Below are positions 1 through 14,732 of a DNA stretch of 64,000 nucleotides, piece after piece (the first letter of the stretch is position 1; every line of letters starts with the position of its first letter). Under the pieces are notes generated by a model that saw only the letters and a program-made list of their open reading frames with translations, ran no database searches and was not told the origin of the DNA. The stretch is from Auanema rhodensis (taxonomy: Eukaryota > Nematoda > Chromadorea > Rhabditida > Rhabditidae). A program made the translations under genes and the position numbers. The stretch lies in assembly GCA_964057225.1 (NCBI GenBank), contig OZ059898.1, positions 3,038,001-3,102,000 on the forward strand. The letters run 5' to 3'.

Positions 1-700
1 AAAAACATCTACTTTTTGCTAAATTATTTTGAAATTTTTCGAAAAAATTTTTGTCAAAATTTTTTGGAAGCAATGTTGAGTGTACATGGAAACTCAACAT
101 ACACTAATGCATCATTTTTCAAACGATCATAACTAATTTTTGTATTAAGCGTTTTTCAATGTAGTATAGTGCATTCGATGCGGATTTTTAAGCTGCGTCG
201 ATCTGTGTTATCACATTTGCGCTAGCTTAAAAATGCACCGAGATATCAACTGATATAAGTTCACACTTATATCCTCGATTTTCACCCTGAAGAAATAATT
301 TTTTCGTTGAATAACATTGTCCATCGTCTTTGCCTTGAAAAAAGGAATCTAAAAACATCTACTTTTTGCTAAATTATTTTGAAATTTTTCGAAAAAATTT
401 TTGTCAAAATTTTTTGGAAGCAATGTTGAGTGTACATGGAAACTCAACATACACTAATGCATCATTTTTCAAACGATCATAACTAATTTTTGTATTAAGC
501 GTTTCTCAATGTAGTATAGTTCATTCGATGCGGATTTTTAAGCTGCGTCGATCTGTGTTATCAGATTTGCGCTAGCTTAAAAATGCACCGAGATATCAAC
601 TGATATAAGTTTACACTTATATCCTCGATTTTCACCCTGAAGAATTAATTTTTTCGTTGAATAACATTGTCCATCGTCTTTGCCTTGAAAAAAGGAATCT
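1..700. repeat. Two leading 350-bp monomers
   Basis: Both copies are the 350-bp form (AAAATTTTTTGG without G). The first has TCACATTT where nearly all others have TCAGATTT, which breaks the inner stem of dyad 2. The second ends with AAGTTTACAC and then TTAATTTTTTCG, matching the last part of the monomer at 3156. The left edge of the neighbouring 8-mer duplication therefore lies inside this second monomer. Confidence 0.85.
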
Positions 701-3700
701 AAAAACATCTACTTTTTGCTAAATTATTTTGAAATTTTTCGAAAAAATTTTTGTCAAAATGTTTTTGGAAGCAATGTTGAGTGTACATGGAAACTCAACA
801 TACACTAATGCATCATTTTTCAAACGATCATAACTAATTTTTGTATTAAGCGTTTCTCAATGTAGTATAGTGCATTCGATGCGGATTTTTAAGCTGCGTC
901 GATCTGTGTTATCAGATTTGCGCTAGCTTAAAAATGCACCGAGATATCAACTGATACAAGTTCACACTTATATCCTCGATTTTCACCCTGAAGAAATAAT
1001 TTTTTCGTTGAATAACATTGTCCATCGTCTTTGCCTTGAAAAAAGGATTCTAAAAACATCTACTTTTTGCTATATTATTTTGAAATTTTTCGAAAAAATT
1101 TTTGTCAAAATGTTTTTGGAAGCAATGTTGAGTGTACATGGAAACTCAACATACACTAATGCATCATTTTTCAAACGATCATAACTAATTTTTGTATCAA
1201 GCGTTTCTCAATGTAGTATAGTGCATTCGATGCGGATTTTTAAGCTGCGTCGATCTGTGTTATCAGATTTGCGCTAGCTTAGAAATGCACCCAGATATCA
1301 ACTGATATAAGTTCACACTTATATCCTCGATTTTCACCCTGAAGAATTAACTTTTTCGTTGAATAACATTGTCTATCGTCTTTGCCTTGAAAAATGGAAT
1401 CTAAAAACATCTACTTTTTGGTAAATTATTTTGAAATTTTTCGAAAAAATTTTTGTCAAAATGTTTTTGGAAGCAATGTTGAGTGTACATGGAAACTCAA
1501 CATACACTAATGCATCATTTTTCAAACGATCATAACTAATTTTTGTATCAAGCGTTTCTCAATGTAGTATAGTGCATTCGATCCGGATTTTTAAGCTGCG
1601 TCGATCTGTGTTATCAGATTTGCGCTAGCTTAAAAATGCACCGAGATATCAACTGATATAAGTTCACACTTATATCCTCGATTTTCACCCTGAAGAAATA
1701 ATTTTTTCGTTGAATAACATTGTCCATCGTCTTTGCCTTGAAAAAAGGAATCTAAAAACATCTACTTTTTGCTAAATTATTTTGAAATTTTTCGAAAAAA
1801 TTTTTGTCAAAATTTTTTGGAAGCAATGTTGAGTGTACATGGAAACTCAACATACACTAATGCATCATTTTTCAAACGATCATAACTAATTTTTGTATTA
1901 AGCGTTTTTCAATGTAGTATAGTGCATTCGATGCGGATTTTTAAGCTGCGTCGATCTGTGTTATCAGATTTGCGCTAGCTTAAAAATGCACCGAGATATC
2001 AACTGATATAAGTTCACACTTATATCCTCGATTTTCACCCTGAAGAAATAATTTTTTCGTTGAATAACATTGTCCATCGTCTTTGCCTTGAAAAAAGGAA
2101 TCTAAAAACATCTACTTTTTGCTAAATTATTTTGAAATTTTTCGAAAAAATTTTTGTCAAAATTTTTTGGAAGCAATGTTGAGTGTACATGGAAACTCAA
2201 CATACACTAATGCATCATTTTTCTAACGATCATAACTAATTTTTGTATTAAGCTTTTCTCAATGTAGTATAGTGCATTCGATGCGGATTTTTAAGCTGCG
2301 TCGATCTGTGTTATCAGATTTGCGCTAGCTTAAAAATGCACCGAGATATCAACTGATATAAGTTCACACTTATATCCTCGATTTTTATCCTGAAGAATTA
2401 ATTTTTTCGTTGAATAACATTGTCCATCGTCTTTGCCTTGAAAAATCGAATCTAAAAACATCTACTTTTCGCTAAATTAGATTGAAATTTTTCGAAAAAA
2501 TTTTTGTCAAAATGTTTTTGGAAGCAATGTTGAGTGTACATGGAAACTCAACATACACTAATGCATCATTTTTCAAACGATCATAACTAATTTGTGTATC
2601 AAGCGTTTCTCAATGTAGTATAGTGCATTCGATGCGGATTTTTAAGCTGCGTCGATCTGTGTTATCAGATTTGCGCTAGCTTAAAAATGCACCGAGATAT
2701 CAACTGATATAAGTTCACACTTATATCCTCGATTTTCACCCTGAAGAATTAATTTTTTCGTTGAATAACATTGTCCATCTTCTTTGCCTTGAAAAATGGA
2801 ATCTAAAAACATCTACTTTTTGCTAAATTATTTTGAAATTTTTCGAAAAAAGTTTTGTCAAAATGTTTTTGGAAGCAATGTTGAGTGTACATGGAAACTC
2901 AACATACACTAATGCATCATTTTTCAAACGATCATAACTAATTTTTGTATTAAGCTTTTCTCAATGTAGTATAGTGCATTCGATGCGGATTTTTAAGCTG
3001 CGTCGATCTGTGTTATCAGATTTGCGCTACCTTAAAAATGCACCGAGATATCAACTGATATAAGTTCACACTTATATCCTCGATTTTCACCCTGAAGAAT
3101 TAATTTTTTCGTTGAATAATATTGTCCATCGTCTTTGCCTTGAAAAATGGAAACTAAAAACATCTACTTTTTGCTAAATTATTTTGAAATTTTTCGAAAA
3201 AATTTTTGTCAAAATGTTTTTGGAAGCAATGTTGAGTGTACATGGAAACTCAACATACACTAATGCATCATTTTTCAAACGATCATAACTAATTTTTGTA
3301 TCAAGCTTTTCTCAATGTAGTAGAGTGCATTCGATGCGGATTTTTAAGCTGCGTCGATCTGTGTTATCAGATTTGCGCTAGCTTAAAAATGCACCGAGAT
3401 ATCAACTGATATAAGTTTACACTTATATCCTCGATTTTCACCCTGAAGAATTAATTTTTTCGTTGAATAACATTGTCCATCGTCTTTGCCTTGAAAAAAG
3501 GAATCTAAAAACATCTACTTTTTGCTAAATTATTTTGAAATTTTTCGAAAAAATTTTTGTCAAAATGTTTTTGGAAGCAATGTTGAGTGTACATGGAAAC
3601 TCAACATACACTAATGCATCATTTTTCAAACGATCATAACTAATTTTTGTATTAAGCGTTTCTCAATGTAGTATAGTGCATTCGATGCGGATTTTTAAGC

Positions 3701-6312
3701 TGCGTCGATCTGTGTTATCAGATTTGCGCTAGCTTAAAAATGCACCGAGATATCAACTGATACAAGTTCACACTTATATCCTCGATTTTCACCCTGAAGA
3801 AATAATTTTTTCGTTGAATAACATTGTCCATCGTCTTTGCCTTGAAAAAAGGATTCTAAAAACATCTACTTTTTGCTATATTATTTTGAAATTTTTCGAA
3901 AAAATTTTTGTCAAAATGTTTTTGGAAGCAATGTTGAGTGTACATGGAAACTCAACATACACTAATGCATCATTTTTCAAACGATCATAACTAATTTTTG
4001 TATCAAGCGTTTCTCAATGTAGTATAGTGCATTCGATGCGGATTTTTAAGCTGCGTCGATCTGTGTTATCAGATTTGCGCTAGCTTAGAAATGCACCCAG
4101 ATATCAACTGATATAAGTTCACACTTATATCCTCGATTTTCACCCTGAAGAATTAACTTTTTCGTTGAATAACATTGTCTATCGTCTTTGCCTTGAAAAA
4201 TGGAATCTAAAAACATCTACTTTTTGGTAAATTATTTTGAAATTTTTCGAAAAAATTTTTGTCAAAATGTTTTTGGAAGCAATGTTGAGTGTACATGGAA
4301 ACTCAACATACACTAATGCATCATTTTTCAAACGATCATAACTAATTTTTGTATCAAGCGTTTCTCAATGTAGTATAGTGCATTCGATCCGGATTTTTAA
4401 GCTGCGTCGATCTGTGTTATCAGATTTGCGCTAGCTTAAAAATGCACCGAGATATCAACTGATATAAGTTCACACTTATATCCTCGATTTTCACCCTGAA
4501 GAAATAATTTTTTCGTTGAATAACATTGTCCATCGTCTTTGCCTTGAAAAAAGGAATCTAAAAACATCTACTTTTTGCTAAATTATTTTGAAATTTTTCG
4601 AAAAAATTTTTGTCAAAATTTTTTGGAAGCAATGTTGAGTGTACATGGAAACTCAACATACACTAATGCATCATTTTTCAAACGATCATAACTAATTTTT
4701 GTATTAAGCGTTTTTCAATGTAGTATAGTGCATTCGATGCGGATTTTTAAGCTGCGTCGATCTGTGTTATCAGATTTGCGCTAGCTTAAAAATGCACCGA
4801 GATATCAACTGATATAAGTTCACACTTATATCCTCGATTTTCACCCTGAAGAAATAATTTTTTCGTTGAATAACATTGTCCATCGTCTTTGCCTTGAAAA
4901 AAGGAATCTAAAAACATCTACTTTTTGCTAAATTATTTTGAAATTTTTCGAAAAAATTTTTGTCAAAATTTTTTGGAAGCAATGTTGAGTGTACATGGAA
5001 ACTCAACATACACTAATGCATCATTTTTCTAACGATCATAACTAATTTTTGTATTAAGCTTTTCTCAATGTAGTATAGTGCATTCGATGCGGATTTTTAA
5101 GCTGCGTCGATCTGTGTTATCAGATTTGCGCTAGCTTAAAAATGCACCGAGATATCAACTGATATAAGTTCACACTTATATCCTCGATTTTTATCCTGAA
5201 GAATTAATTTTTTCGTTGAATAACATTGTCCATCGTCTTTGCCTTGAAAAATCGAATCTAAAAACATCTACTTTTCGCTAAATTAGATTGAAATTTTTCG
5301 AAAAAATTTTTGTCAAAATGTTTTTGGAAGCAATGTTGAGTGTACATGGAAACTCAACATACACTAATGCATCATTTTTCAAACGATCATAACTAATTTG
5401 TGTATCAAGCGTTTCTCAATGTAGTATAGTGCATTCGATGCGGATTTTTAAGCTGCGTCGATCTGTGTTATCAGATTTGCGCTAGCTTAAAAATGCACCG
5501 AGATATCAACTGATATAAGTTCACACTTATATCCTCGATTTTCACCCTGAAGAATTAATTTTTTCGTTGAATAACATTGTCCATCTTCTTTGCCTTGAAA
5601 AATGGAATCTAAAAACATCTACTTTTTGCTAAATTATTTTGAAATTTTTCGAAAAAAGTTTTGTCAAAATGTTTTTGGAAGCAATGTTGAGTGTACATGG
5701 AAACTCAACATACACTAATGCATCATTTTTCAAACGATCATAACTAATTTTTGTATTAAGCTTTTCTCAATGTAGTATAGTGCATTCGATGCGGATTTTT
5801 AAGCTGCGTCGATCTGTGTTATCAGATTTGCGCTACCTTAAAAATGCACCGAGATATCAACTGATATAAGTTCACACTTATATCCTCGATTTTCACCCTG
5901 AAGAATTAATTTTTTCGTTGAATAATATTGTCCATCGTCTTTGCCTTGAAAAATGGAAACTAAAAACATCTACTTTTTGCTAAATTATTTTGAAATTTTT
6001 CGAAAAAATTTTTGTCAAAATGTTTTTGGAAGCAATGTTGAGTGTACATGGAAACTCAACATACACTAATGCATCATTTTTCAAACGATCATAACTAATT
6101 TTTGTATCAAGCTTTTCTCAATGTAGTAGAGTGCATTCGATGCGGATTTTTAAGCTGCGTCGATCTGTGTTATCAGATTTGCGCTAGCTTAAAAATGCAC
6201 CGAGATATCAACTGATATAAGTTCACACTTATATCCTCGATTTTCACCCTGAAGAATTAACTTTTTCGTTGAATAACATTGTCTATCGTCTTTGCCTTGA
6301 AAAATGGAATCT
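701..6312. repeat. 8-mer higher-order repeat, 2806 bp, two copies
   Basis: Rare markers recur at exactly 2806 bp: GCTATATTA at 1069 and 3875, TTAGAAATGCACCC near 1279 and 4085, and the AATTAGATTG form at 2475 and 5281. The spacing equals 8 x 351 minus two, because each copy contains two 350-bp monomers. Copies are 701-3506 and 3507-6312 in monomer phase. The last monomers of the two copies differ in their 3' part (TTTACAC against TTCACAC, TTAAT against TTAAC), which marks the crossover side. Confidence 0.9.
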
Positions 6313-7716
6313 AAAAACATCTACTTTTTGCTAAATTATTTTGAAATTTTTCGAAAAAATTTTTGTCAAAATGTTTTTGGAAGCAATGTTGAGTGTACAT
6401 GGAAACTCAACATACACTAATGCATCATTTTTCTAACGATCATAACTAATTTTTGTATTAAGCTTTTCTCAATGTAGTATAGTGCATTCGATGCGGATTT
6501 TTAAGCTGCGTCGATCTGTGTTATCAGATTTGCGCTAGCTTAAAAATGCACCGAGATATCAACTGATATAAGTTCACACTTATATCCTCGATTTTTATCC
6601 TGAAGAATTAATTTTTTCGTTGAATAACATTGTCCATCGTCTTTGCCTTGAAAAATCGAATCTAAAAACATCTACTTTTCGCTAAATTAGATTGAAATTT
6701 TTCGAAAAAATTTTTGTCAAAATGTTTTTGGAAGCAATGTTGAGTGTACATGGAAACTCAACATACACTAATGCATCATTTTTCAAACGATCATAACTAA
6801 TTTGTGTATCAAGCGTTTCTCAATGTAGTATAGTGCATTCGATGCGGATTTTTAAGCTGCGTCGATCTGTGTTATCAGATTTGCGCTAGCTTAAAAATGC
6901 ACCGAGATATCAACTGATATAAGTTCACACTTATATCCTCGATTTTCACCCTGAAGAATTAATTTTTTCGTTGAATAACATTGTCCATCTTCTTTGCCTT
7001 GAAAAATGGAATCTAAAAACATCTACTTTTTGCTAAATTATTTTGAAATTTTTCGAAAAAAGTTTTGTCAAAATGTTTTTGGAAGCAATGTTGAGTGTAC
7101 ATGGAAACTCAACATACACTAATGCATCATTTTTCAAACGATCATAACTAATTTTTGTATTAAGCTTTTCTCAATGTAGTATAGTGCATTCGATGCGGAT
7201 TTTTAAGCTGCGTCGATCTGTGTTATCAGATTTGCGCTACCTTAAAAATGCACCGAGATATCAACTGATATAAGTTCACACTTATATCCTCGATTTTCAC
7301 CCTGAAGAATTAATTTTTTCGTTGAATAATATTGTCCATCGTCTTTGCCTTGAAAAATGGAAACTAAAAACATCTACTTTTTGCTAAATTATTTTGAAAT
7401 TTTTCGAAAAAATTTTTGTCAAAATGTTTTTGGAAGCAATGTTGAGTGTACATGGAAACTCAACATACACTAATGCATCATTTTTCAAACGATCATAACT
7501 AATTTTTGTATCAAGCTTTTCTCAATGTAGTAGAGTGCATTCGATGCGGATTTTTAAGCTGCGTCGATCTGTGTTATCAGATTTGCGCTAGCTTAAAAAT
7601 GCACCGAGATATCAACTGATATAAGTTCACACTTATATCCTCGATTTTCACCCTGAAGAATTAACTTTTTCGTTGAATAACATTGTCTATCGTCTTTGCC
7701 TTGAAAAATGGAATCT
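4910..7716. repeat. 4-mer higher-order repeat, about 1404 bp, two copies, overlapping the 8-mer
   Basis: The ordered set of monomers runs as follows: TTCTAACG with TTTTTATCC, then CGCTAAATTAGATTG with TTTGTGTATC, then AAAAAAGTTTTG with GCTACCTT, then GTAGTAGAG. It occurs at 4910-6312 and again at 6313-7716. The first copy is also the second half of the 8-mer, so this is a later tandem duplication nested on the 8-mer. The first copy is one base shorter because it starts with a 350-bp monomer. Confidence 0.88.
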
Positions 7717-10700
7717 AAAAACATCTACTTTTTGCTAAATTATTTTGAAATTTTTCGAAAAAATTTTTGTCAAAATGTTTTTGGAAGCAATGTTGAGTGT
7801 ACATGGAAACTCAACATACACTAATGCATCATTTTTCAAACGATCATAACTAATTTTTGTATCAAGCGTTTCTCAATGTAGTATAGTGCATTCGATCCGG
7901 ATTTTTAAGCTGCGTCGATCTGTGTTATCAGATTTGCGCTAGCTTAAAAATGCACCGAGATATCAACTGATATAAGTTCACACTTATATCCTCGATTTTC
8001 ACCCTGAAGAAATAATTTTTTCGTTGAATAACATTGTCCATCGTCTTTGCCTTGAAAAAAGGAATCTAAAAACATCTACTTTTTGCCAAATTATTTTGAA
8101 ATTTTTCGAAAAAATTTTTGTCAAAATTTTTTGGAAGCAATGTTGAGTGTACATGGAAACTCAACATACACTAATGCATCATTTTTCAAACGATCATAAC
8201 TAATTTTTGTATTAAGCTTTTTTCAATGTAGTATAGTGCATTCGATGCGGATTTTTAAGCTGCGTCGATCTGTGTTATCAGATTTGCGCTAGCTTAAAAA
8301 TGCACCGAGATATCAACTGATATAAGTTCACACTTATATCCTCGATTTTTATCCTGAAGAATTAATTTTTTCGTTGAATAACATTGTCCATCGTCTTTGC
8401 CTTGAAAAATCGAATCTAAAAACATCTACTTTTCGCTAAATTAGATTGAAATTTTTCGAAAAAATTTTTGTCAAAATGTTTTTGGAAGCAATGTTGAGTG
8501 TACATGGAAACTCAACATACACTAATGCATCATTTTTCAAACGATCATAACTAATTTGTGTATCAAGCGTTTCTCAATGTAGTATAGTGCATTCGATGCG
8601 GATTTTTAAGCTGCGTCGATCTGTGTTATCAGATTTGCGCTAGCTTAAAAATGCACCGAGATATCAACTGATATAAGTTCACACTTATATCCTCGATTTT
8701 CACCCTGAAGAATTAATTTTTTCGTTGAATAACATTGTCCATCGTCTTTGCCTTGAAAAATGGAATCTAAAAACATCTACTTTTTGCTAAATTATTTTGA
8801 AATTTTTCGAAAAAAGTTTTGTCAAAATGTTTTTGGAAGCAATGTTGAGTGTACATGGAAACTCAACATACACTAATGCATCATTTTTCAAACGATCATA
8901 ACTAATTTTTGTATTAAGCTTTTCTCAATGTAGTATAGTGCATTCGATGCGGATTTTTAAGCTGCGTCGATCTGTGTTATCAGATTTGCGCTACCTTAAA
9001 AATGCACCGAGATATCAACTGATATAAGTTCACACTTATATCCTCGATTTTCACCCTGAAGAATTAATTTTTTCGTTGAATAATATTGTCCATCGTCTTT
9101 GCCTTGAAAAATGGAAACTAAAAACATCTACTTTTTGCTAAATTATTTTGAAATTTTTCGAAAAAATTTTTGTCAAAATGTTTTTGGAAGCAATGTTGAG
9201 TGTACATGGAAACTCAACATACACTAATGCATCATTTTTCAAACGATCATAACTAATTTTTGTATCAAGCTTTTCTCAATGTAGTAGAGTGCATTCGATG
9301 CGGATTTTTAAGCTGCGTCGATCTGTGTTATCAGATTTGCGCTAGCTTAAAAATGCACCGAGATATCAACTGATATAAGTTCACACTTATATCCTCGATT
9401 TTCACCCTGAAGAATTAACTTTTTCGTTGAATAACATTGTCTATCGTCTTTGCCTTGAAAAATGGAATCTAAAAACATCTACTTTTTGCTAAATTATTTT
9501 GAAATTTTTCGAAAAAATTTTTGTCAAAATGTTTTTGGAAGCAATGTTGAGTGTACATGGAAACTCAACATACACTAATGCATCATTTTTCAAACGATCA
9601 TAACTAATTTTTGTATCAAGCGTTTCTCAATGTAGTATAGTGCATTCGATCCGGATTTTTAAGCTGCGTCGATCTGTGTTATCAGATTTGCGCTAGCTTA
9701 AAAATGCACCGAGATATCAACTGATATAAGTTCACACATATATCCTCGATTTTCACCCTGAAGAAATAATTTTTTCGTTGAATAACATTGTCCATCGTCT
9801 TTGCCTTGAAAAAAGGAATCTAAAAACATCTACTTTTTGCCAAATTATTTTGAAATTTTTCGAAAAAATTTTTGTCAAAATTTTTTGGAAGCAATGTTGA
9901 GTGTACATGGAAACTCAACATACACTAATGCATCATTTTTCAAACGATCATAACTAATTTTTGTATTAAGCGTTTTTCAATGTAGTATAATGCATTCGAT
10001 CCGGATTTTTAAGCTGCGTCGATCTGTGTTATCAGATTTGCGCTAGCTTAAAAATGCACCGAGATATCAACTGATATAAGTTCACACTTATATCCTCGAT
10101 TTTTATCCTGAAGAATTAATTTTTTCGTTGAATAACATTGTCCATTGTCTTTGCCTTGAAAAATCGAATCTAAAAACATCTACTTTTCGCTAAATTAGAT
10201 TGAAATTTTTCGAAAAAATTTTTGTCAAAATGTTTTTGGAAGCAATGTTGAGTGTACATGGAAACTCAACATACACTAATGCATCATTTTTCAAACGATC
10301 ATAACTAATTTTTGTATTAAGCGTTTTTCAATGTAGTATAATGCATTCGATGCGGATTTTTAAGCTGCGTCGATCTGTGTTATCAGATTTGCGCTAGCTT
10401 AAAAATGCACCGAGATATCAACTGATATAAGTTCACACTTATATCCTCGATTTTCACCCTGAAGAATTAATTTTTTCGTTGAATAACATTGTCCATCGTC
10501 TTTGCCTTGAAAAATGGAATCTAAAAACATCTACTTTTTGCTAAATTATTTTGAAATTTTTCGAAAAAAGTTTTGTCAAAATGTTTTTGGAAGCAATGTT
10601 GAGTGTACATGGAAACTCAACATACACTAATGCATCATTTTTCAAACGATCATAACTAATTTTTGTATTAAGCGTTTTTCAATGTAGTATAATGCATTCG

Positions 10701-11224
10701 ATCCGGATTTTTAAGCTGCGTCGATCTGTGTTATCAGATTTGCGCTAGCTTAAAAATGCACCGAGATATCAACTGATATAAGTTCACACTTATATCCTCG
10801 ATTTTTATCCTGAAGAATTAATTTTTTCGTTGAATAACATTGTCCATTGTCTTTGCCTTGAAAAATCGAATCTAAAAACATCTACTTTTCGCTAAATTAG
10901 ATTGAAATTTTTCGAAAAAATTTTTGTCAAAATGTTTTTGGAAGCAATGTTGAGTGTACATGGAAACTCAACATACACTAATGCATCATTTTTCAAACGA
11001 TCATAACTAATTTTTGTATTAAGCGTTTTTCAATGTAGTATAATGCATTCGATGCGGATTTTTAAGCTGCGTCGATCTGTGTTATCAGATTTGCGCTAGC
11101 TTAAAAATGCACCGAGATATCAACTGATATAAGTTCACACTTATATCCTCGATTTTCACCCTGAAGAATTAATTTTTTCGTTGAATAACATTGTCCATCT
11201 TCTTTGCCTTGAAAAATGGAATCT
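7717..11224. repeat. 5-mer higher-order repeat, 1754 bp, two copies
   Basis: AATTAGATTG occurs at 6685, 8439 and 10193, with 1754 bp between successive sites (5 x 351 minus one, for one 350-bp monomer per unit). A GATCCGG monomer opens each unit at 7717 and 9471, and TTTTTGCCAAATT follows at 8068 and 9822. The second unit was remodelled: monomers at 9822-10522 and 10523-11224 share GTATAATGC and TCCATTGTC or CGAATC markers, as an internal dimer duplication 702 bp apart. Confidence 0.85.
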
Positions 11225-13330
11225 AAAAACATCTACTTTTTGCTAAATTATTTTGAAATTTTTCGAAAAAAGTTTTGTCAAAATGTTTTTGGAAGCAATG
11301 TTGAGTGTACATGGAAACTCAACATACACTAATGCATCATTTTTCAAACGATCATAACTAATTTTTGTATCAAGCTTTTCTCAATGTAGTAGAGTGCATT
11401 CGATGCGGATTTTTAAGCTGCGTCGATCTGTGTTATCAGATTTGCGCTAGCTTAAAAATGCACCGAGATATCAACTGATATAAGTTCACACTTATATCCT
11501 CGATTTTCACCCTGAAGAATTAACTTTTTCGTTGAATAACATTGTCTATCGTCTTTGCCTTGAAAAATGGAATCTAAAAACATCTACTTTTTGCTAAATT
11601 ATTTTGAAATTTTTCGAAAAAATTTTTGTCAAAATGTTTTTGGAAGCAATGTTGAGTGTACATGGAAACTCAACATACACTAATGCATCATTTTTCAAAC
11701 GATCATAACTAATTTTTGTATCAAGCGTTTCTCAATGTAGTATAATGCATTCGATCCGGATTTTTAAGCTGCGTCGATCTGTGTTATCAGATTTGCGCTA
11801 GCTTAAAAATGCACCGAGATATCAACTGATATAAGTTCACACTTATATCCTCGATTTTCATCCTGAAGAATTAATTTTTTCGTTGAATAACATTGTCCAT
11901 CGTCTTTGCCTTGAAAAATCGAATCTAAAAACATCTACTTTTCGCTAAATTAGATTGAAATTTTTCGAAAAAATTTTTGTCAAAATGTTTTTGGAAGCAA
12001 TGTTGAGTGTACATGGAAACTCAACATACACTAATGCATCATTTTTCAAACGATCATAACTAATTTGTGTATCAAGCGTTTCTCAATGTAGTATATTGCA
12101 TTCGATGCGGATTTTTAAGCTGCGTCGATCTGTGTTATCAGATTTGCGCTAGCTTAAAAATGCACCGAGATATCAACTGATATAAGTTCACACTTATATC
12201 CTCGATTTTTATCCTGAAGAATTAATTTTTTCGTTGAATAACATTGTCCATCGTCTTTGCCTTGAAAAATGGAAACTAAAAACATCTACTTTTTGCTAAA
12301 TTATTTTGAAATTTTTCGAAAAAATTTTTGTCAAAATCTTTTTGGAAGCAATGTTGAGTGTACATGGAAACTCAACATACACTAATGCATCATTTTTCTA
12401 ACGATCATAACTAATTTTTGTATCAAGCGTTTCTCAATGTAGTATAGTGCATTCGATGCGGATTTTTAAGCTGCGTCGATCTGTGTTATCAGATTTGCGC
12501 TAGCTTAAAAATGCACCGAGATATCAACTGATATAAGTTCACACTTATATCCTCGATTTTCACCCTGAAGAATTAATTTTTTCGTTGAATAACATTGTCC
12601 ATCGTCTTTGCCTTGAAAAATGGAATCTAAAAACATCTACTTTTTGCTAAATTATTTTGAAATTTTTCGAAAAAATTTTTGTCAAAATGTTTTTGGAAGC
12701 AATGTTGAGTGTACATGGAAACTCAACATACACTAATGCATCATTTTTCAAACGATCATAACTAATTTTTGTATTAAGCTTTTCTCAATGTAGTATAGTG
12801 CATTCGATGCGGATTTTTAAGCTGCGTCGATCTGTGTTATCAGATTTGCGCTAGCTTAAAAATGCACCGAGATATCAACTGATATAAGTTCACACTTATA
12901 TCCTCGATTTTCACCCTGAAGAATTAATTTTTTCGTTGAATAATATTGTCCATCGTCTTTGCCTTGAAAAATGGAAACTAAAAACATCTACTTTTTGCTA
13001 AATTATTTTGAAATTTTTCGAAAAAATTTTTGTCAAAATGTTTTTGGAAGCAATGTTGAGTGTACATGGAAACTCAACATACACTAATGCATCATTTTTC
13101 AAACGATCATAACTAATTTTTGTATCAAGCTTTTCTCAATGTAGTAGAGTGCATTCGATGCGGATTTTTAAGCTGCGTCGATCTGTGTTATCAGATTTGC
13201 GCTAGCTTAAAAATGCACCGAGATATCAACTGATATAAGTTCACACTTATATCCTCGATTTTCACCCTGAAGAATTAACTTTTTCGTTGAATAACATTGT
13301 CTATCGTCTTTGCCTCGAAAAATGGAATCT
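11225..13330. repeat. Six satellite monomers without a clear HOR
   Basis: These six full monomers carry variants seen in the 4- and 5-mers to the left, such as GTAGTAGAG, AATTAGATTG at 11948 and TTTTTATCC, but not in a repeated order. One copy has AAAATCTTTTTGG near 12,337, a G-to-C change at the site where the 350-bp form has lost the base. Nothing other than satellite is present. Confidence 0.85.
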
Positions 13331-14732
13331 AAAAACATCTACTTTTTGCTAAATTATTTTGAAATTTTTCGAAAAAATTTTTGTCAAAATGTTTTTGGAA
13401 GCAATGTTGAGTGTACATGGAAACTCAACATACACTAATGCATCATTTTTCAAACGATCATAACTAATTTTTGTATCAAGCGTTTCTCAATGTAGTATAA
13501 TGCATTTGATCCGGATTTTTAAGCTGCGTCGATGTGTGTTTTCAGATTTGCGCTAGCTTAAAAATGCACCGAGATATCAACTGATATAAGTTCACACTTA
13601 TCCTCGATTTTCATCCTGAAGAATTAATTTTTTCGTTGAATAACATTGTCCATCGTCTTTGCCTTGAAAAATCGAATCTAAAAACATCTACTTTTCGCTA
13701 AATTATTTTGAAATTTTTCGAAAAAATTTTTGTCAAAATGTTTTTGGAAGCAATGTTGAGTGTACATGGAAACTCAACATACACTAATGCATCATTTTTC
13801 AAACGATCATAACTAATTTTCGTATTAAGCGTTTTTCAATGTAGTATAGTGCATTCGATGCGGATTTTTAAGCTGCGTCGATCTGTGTTATCAGATTTGC
13901 GCTAGCTTAAAAATGCACCGAGATATCAACTGATATAAGTTCACACTTATATCCTCGATTTTCACCCTGAAGAATTAACTTTTTCGTTGAATAACATTGT
14001 CTATCGTCTTTGCCTTGAAAAATGGAATCTAAAAACATCTACTTTTTGCTAAATTATTTTGAAATTTTTCGAAAAAATTTTTGTCAAAATGTTTTTGGAA
14101 GCAATGTTGAGTGTACATGGAAACTCAACATACACTAATGCATCATTTTTCAAACGATCATAACTAATTTTTGTATCAAGCGTTTCTCAATGTAGTATAA
14201 TGCATTTGATCCGGATTTTTAAGCTGCGTCGATGTGTGTTTTCAGATTTGCGCTAGCTTAAAAATGCACCGAGATATCAACTGATATAAGTTCACACTTA
14301 TATCCTCGATTTTCATCCTGAAGAATTAATTTTTTCGTTGAATAACATTGTCCATCGTCTTTGCCTTGAAAAATCGAATCTAAAAACATCTACTTTTCGC
14401 TAAATTATTTTGAAATTTTTCGAAAAAATTTTTGTCAAAATGTTTTTGGAAGCAATGTTGAGTGTACATGGAAACTCAACATACACTAATGCATCATTTT
14501 TCAAACGATCATAACTAATTTTTGTATTAAGCGTTTTTCAATGTAGTATAGTGCATTCGATGCGGATTTTTAAGCTGCGTCGATCTGTGTTATCAGATTT
14601 GCGCTAGCTTAAAAATGCACCGAGATATCAACTGATATAAGTTCACACTTATATCCTCGATTTTCACCCTGAAGAATTAACTTTTTCGTTGAATAACATT
14701 GTCTATCGTCTTTGCCTTGAAAAATGGAATCT
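13331..14732. repeat. Dimer HOR, two copies, first copy with a 2-bp deletion
   Basis: The unusual GATGTGTGTTTTCAG appears at 13531 and 14231, together with CATTTGATCCGG, followed by a TTTTCGCT monomer. The first copy lacks AT in the dyad 3 arm (CACTTATCC at 13595-13603), so its period is 700 against 702 for the second. The deletion removes two bases from one arm of the hairpin. Confidence 0.88.
13595..13603. other. 2-bp deletion in dyad 3 arm
   Basis: The segment reads CACTTATCC where other monomers have CACTTATATCC. This makes the monomer at 13331 only 349 bp long and shortens one arm of the 22-bp hairpin. Confidence 0.9.

Noticed and set aside
1001-1020. CENP-B box
   Set aside because: TTTCGTTGAATAACATT agrees with the first half of the box (TTCG and the central A) but has no CGGG in the second half, which the protein needs. 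Only five of the nine essential positions match.
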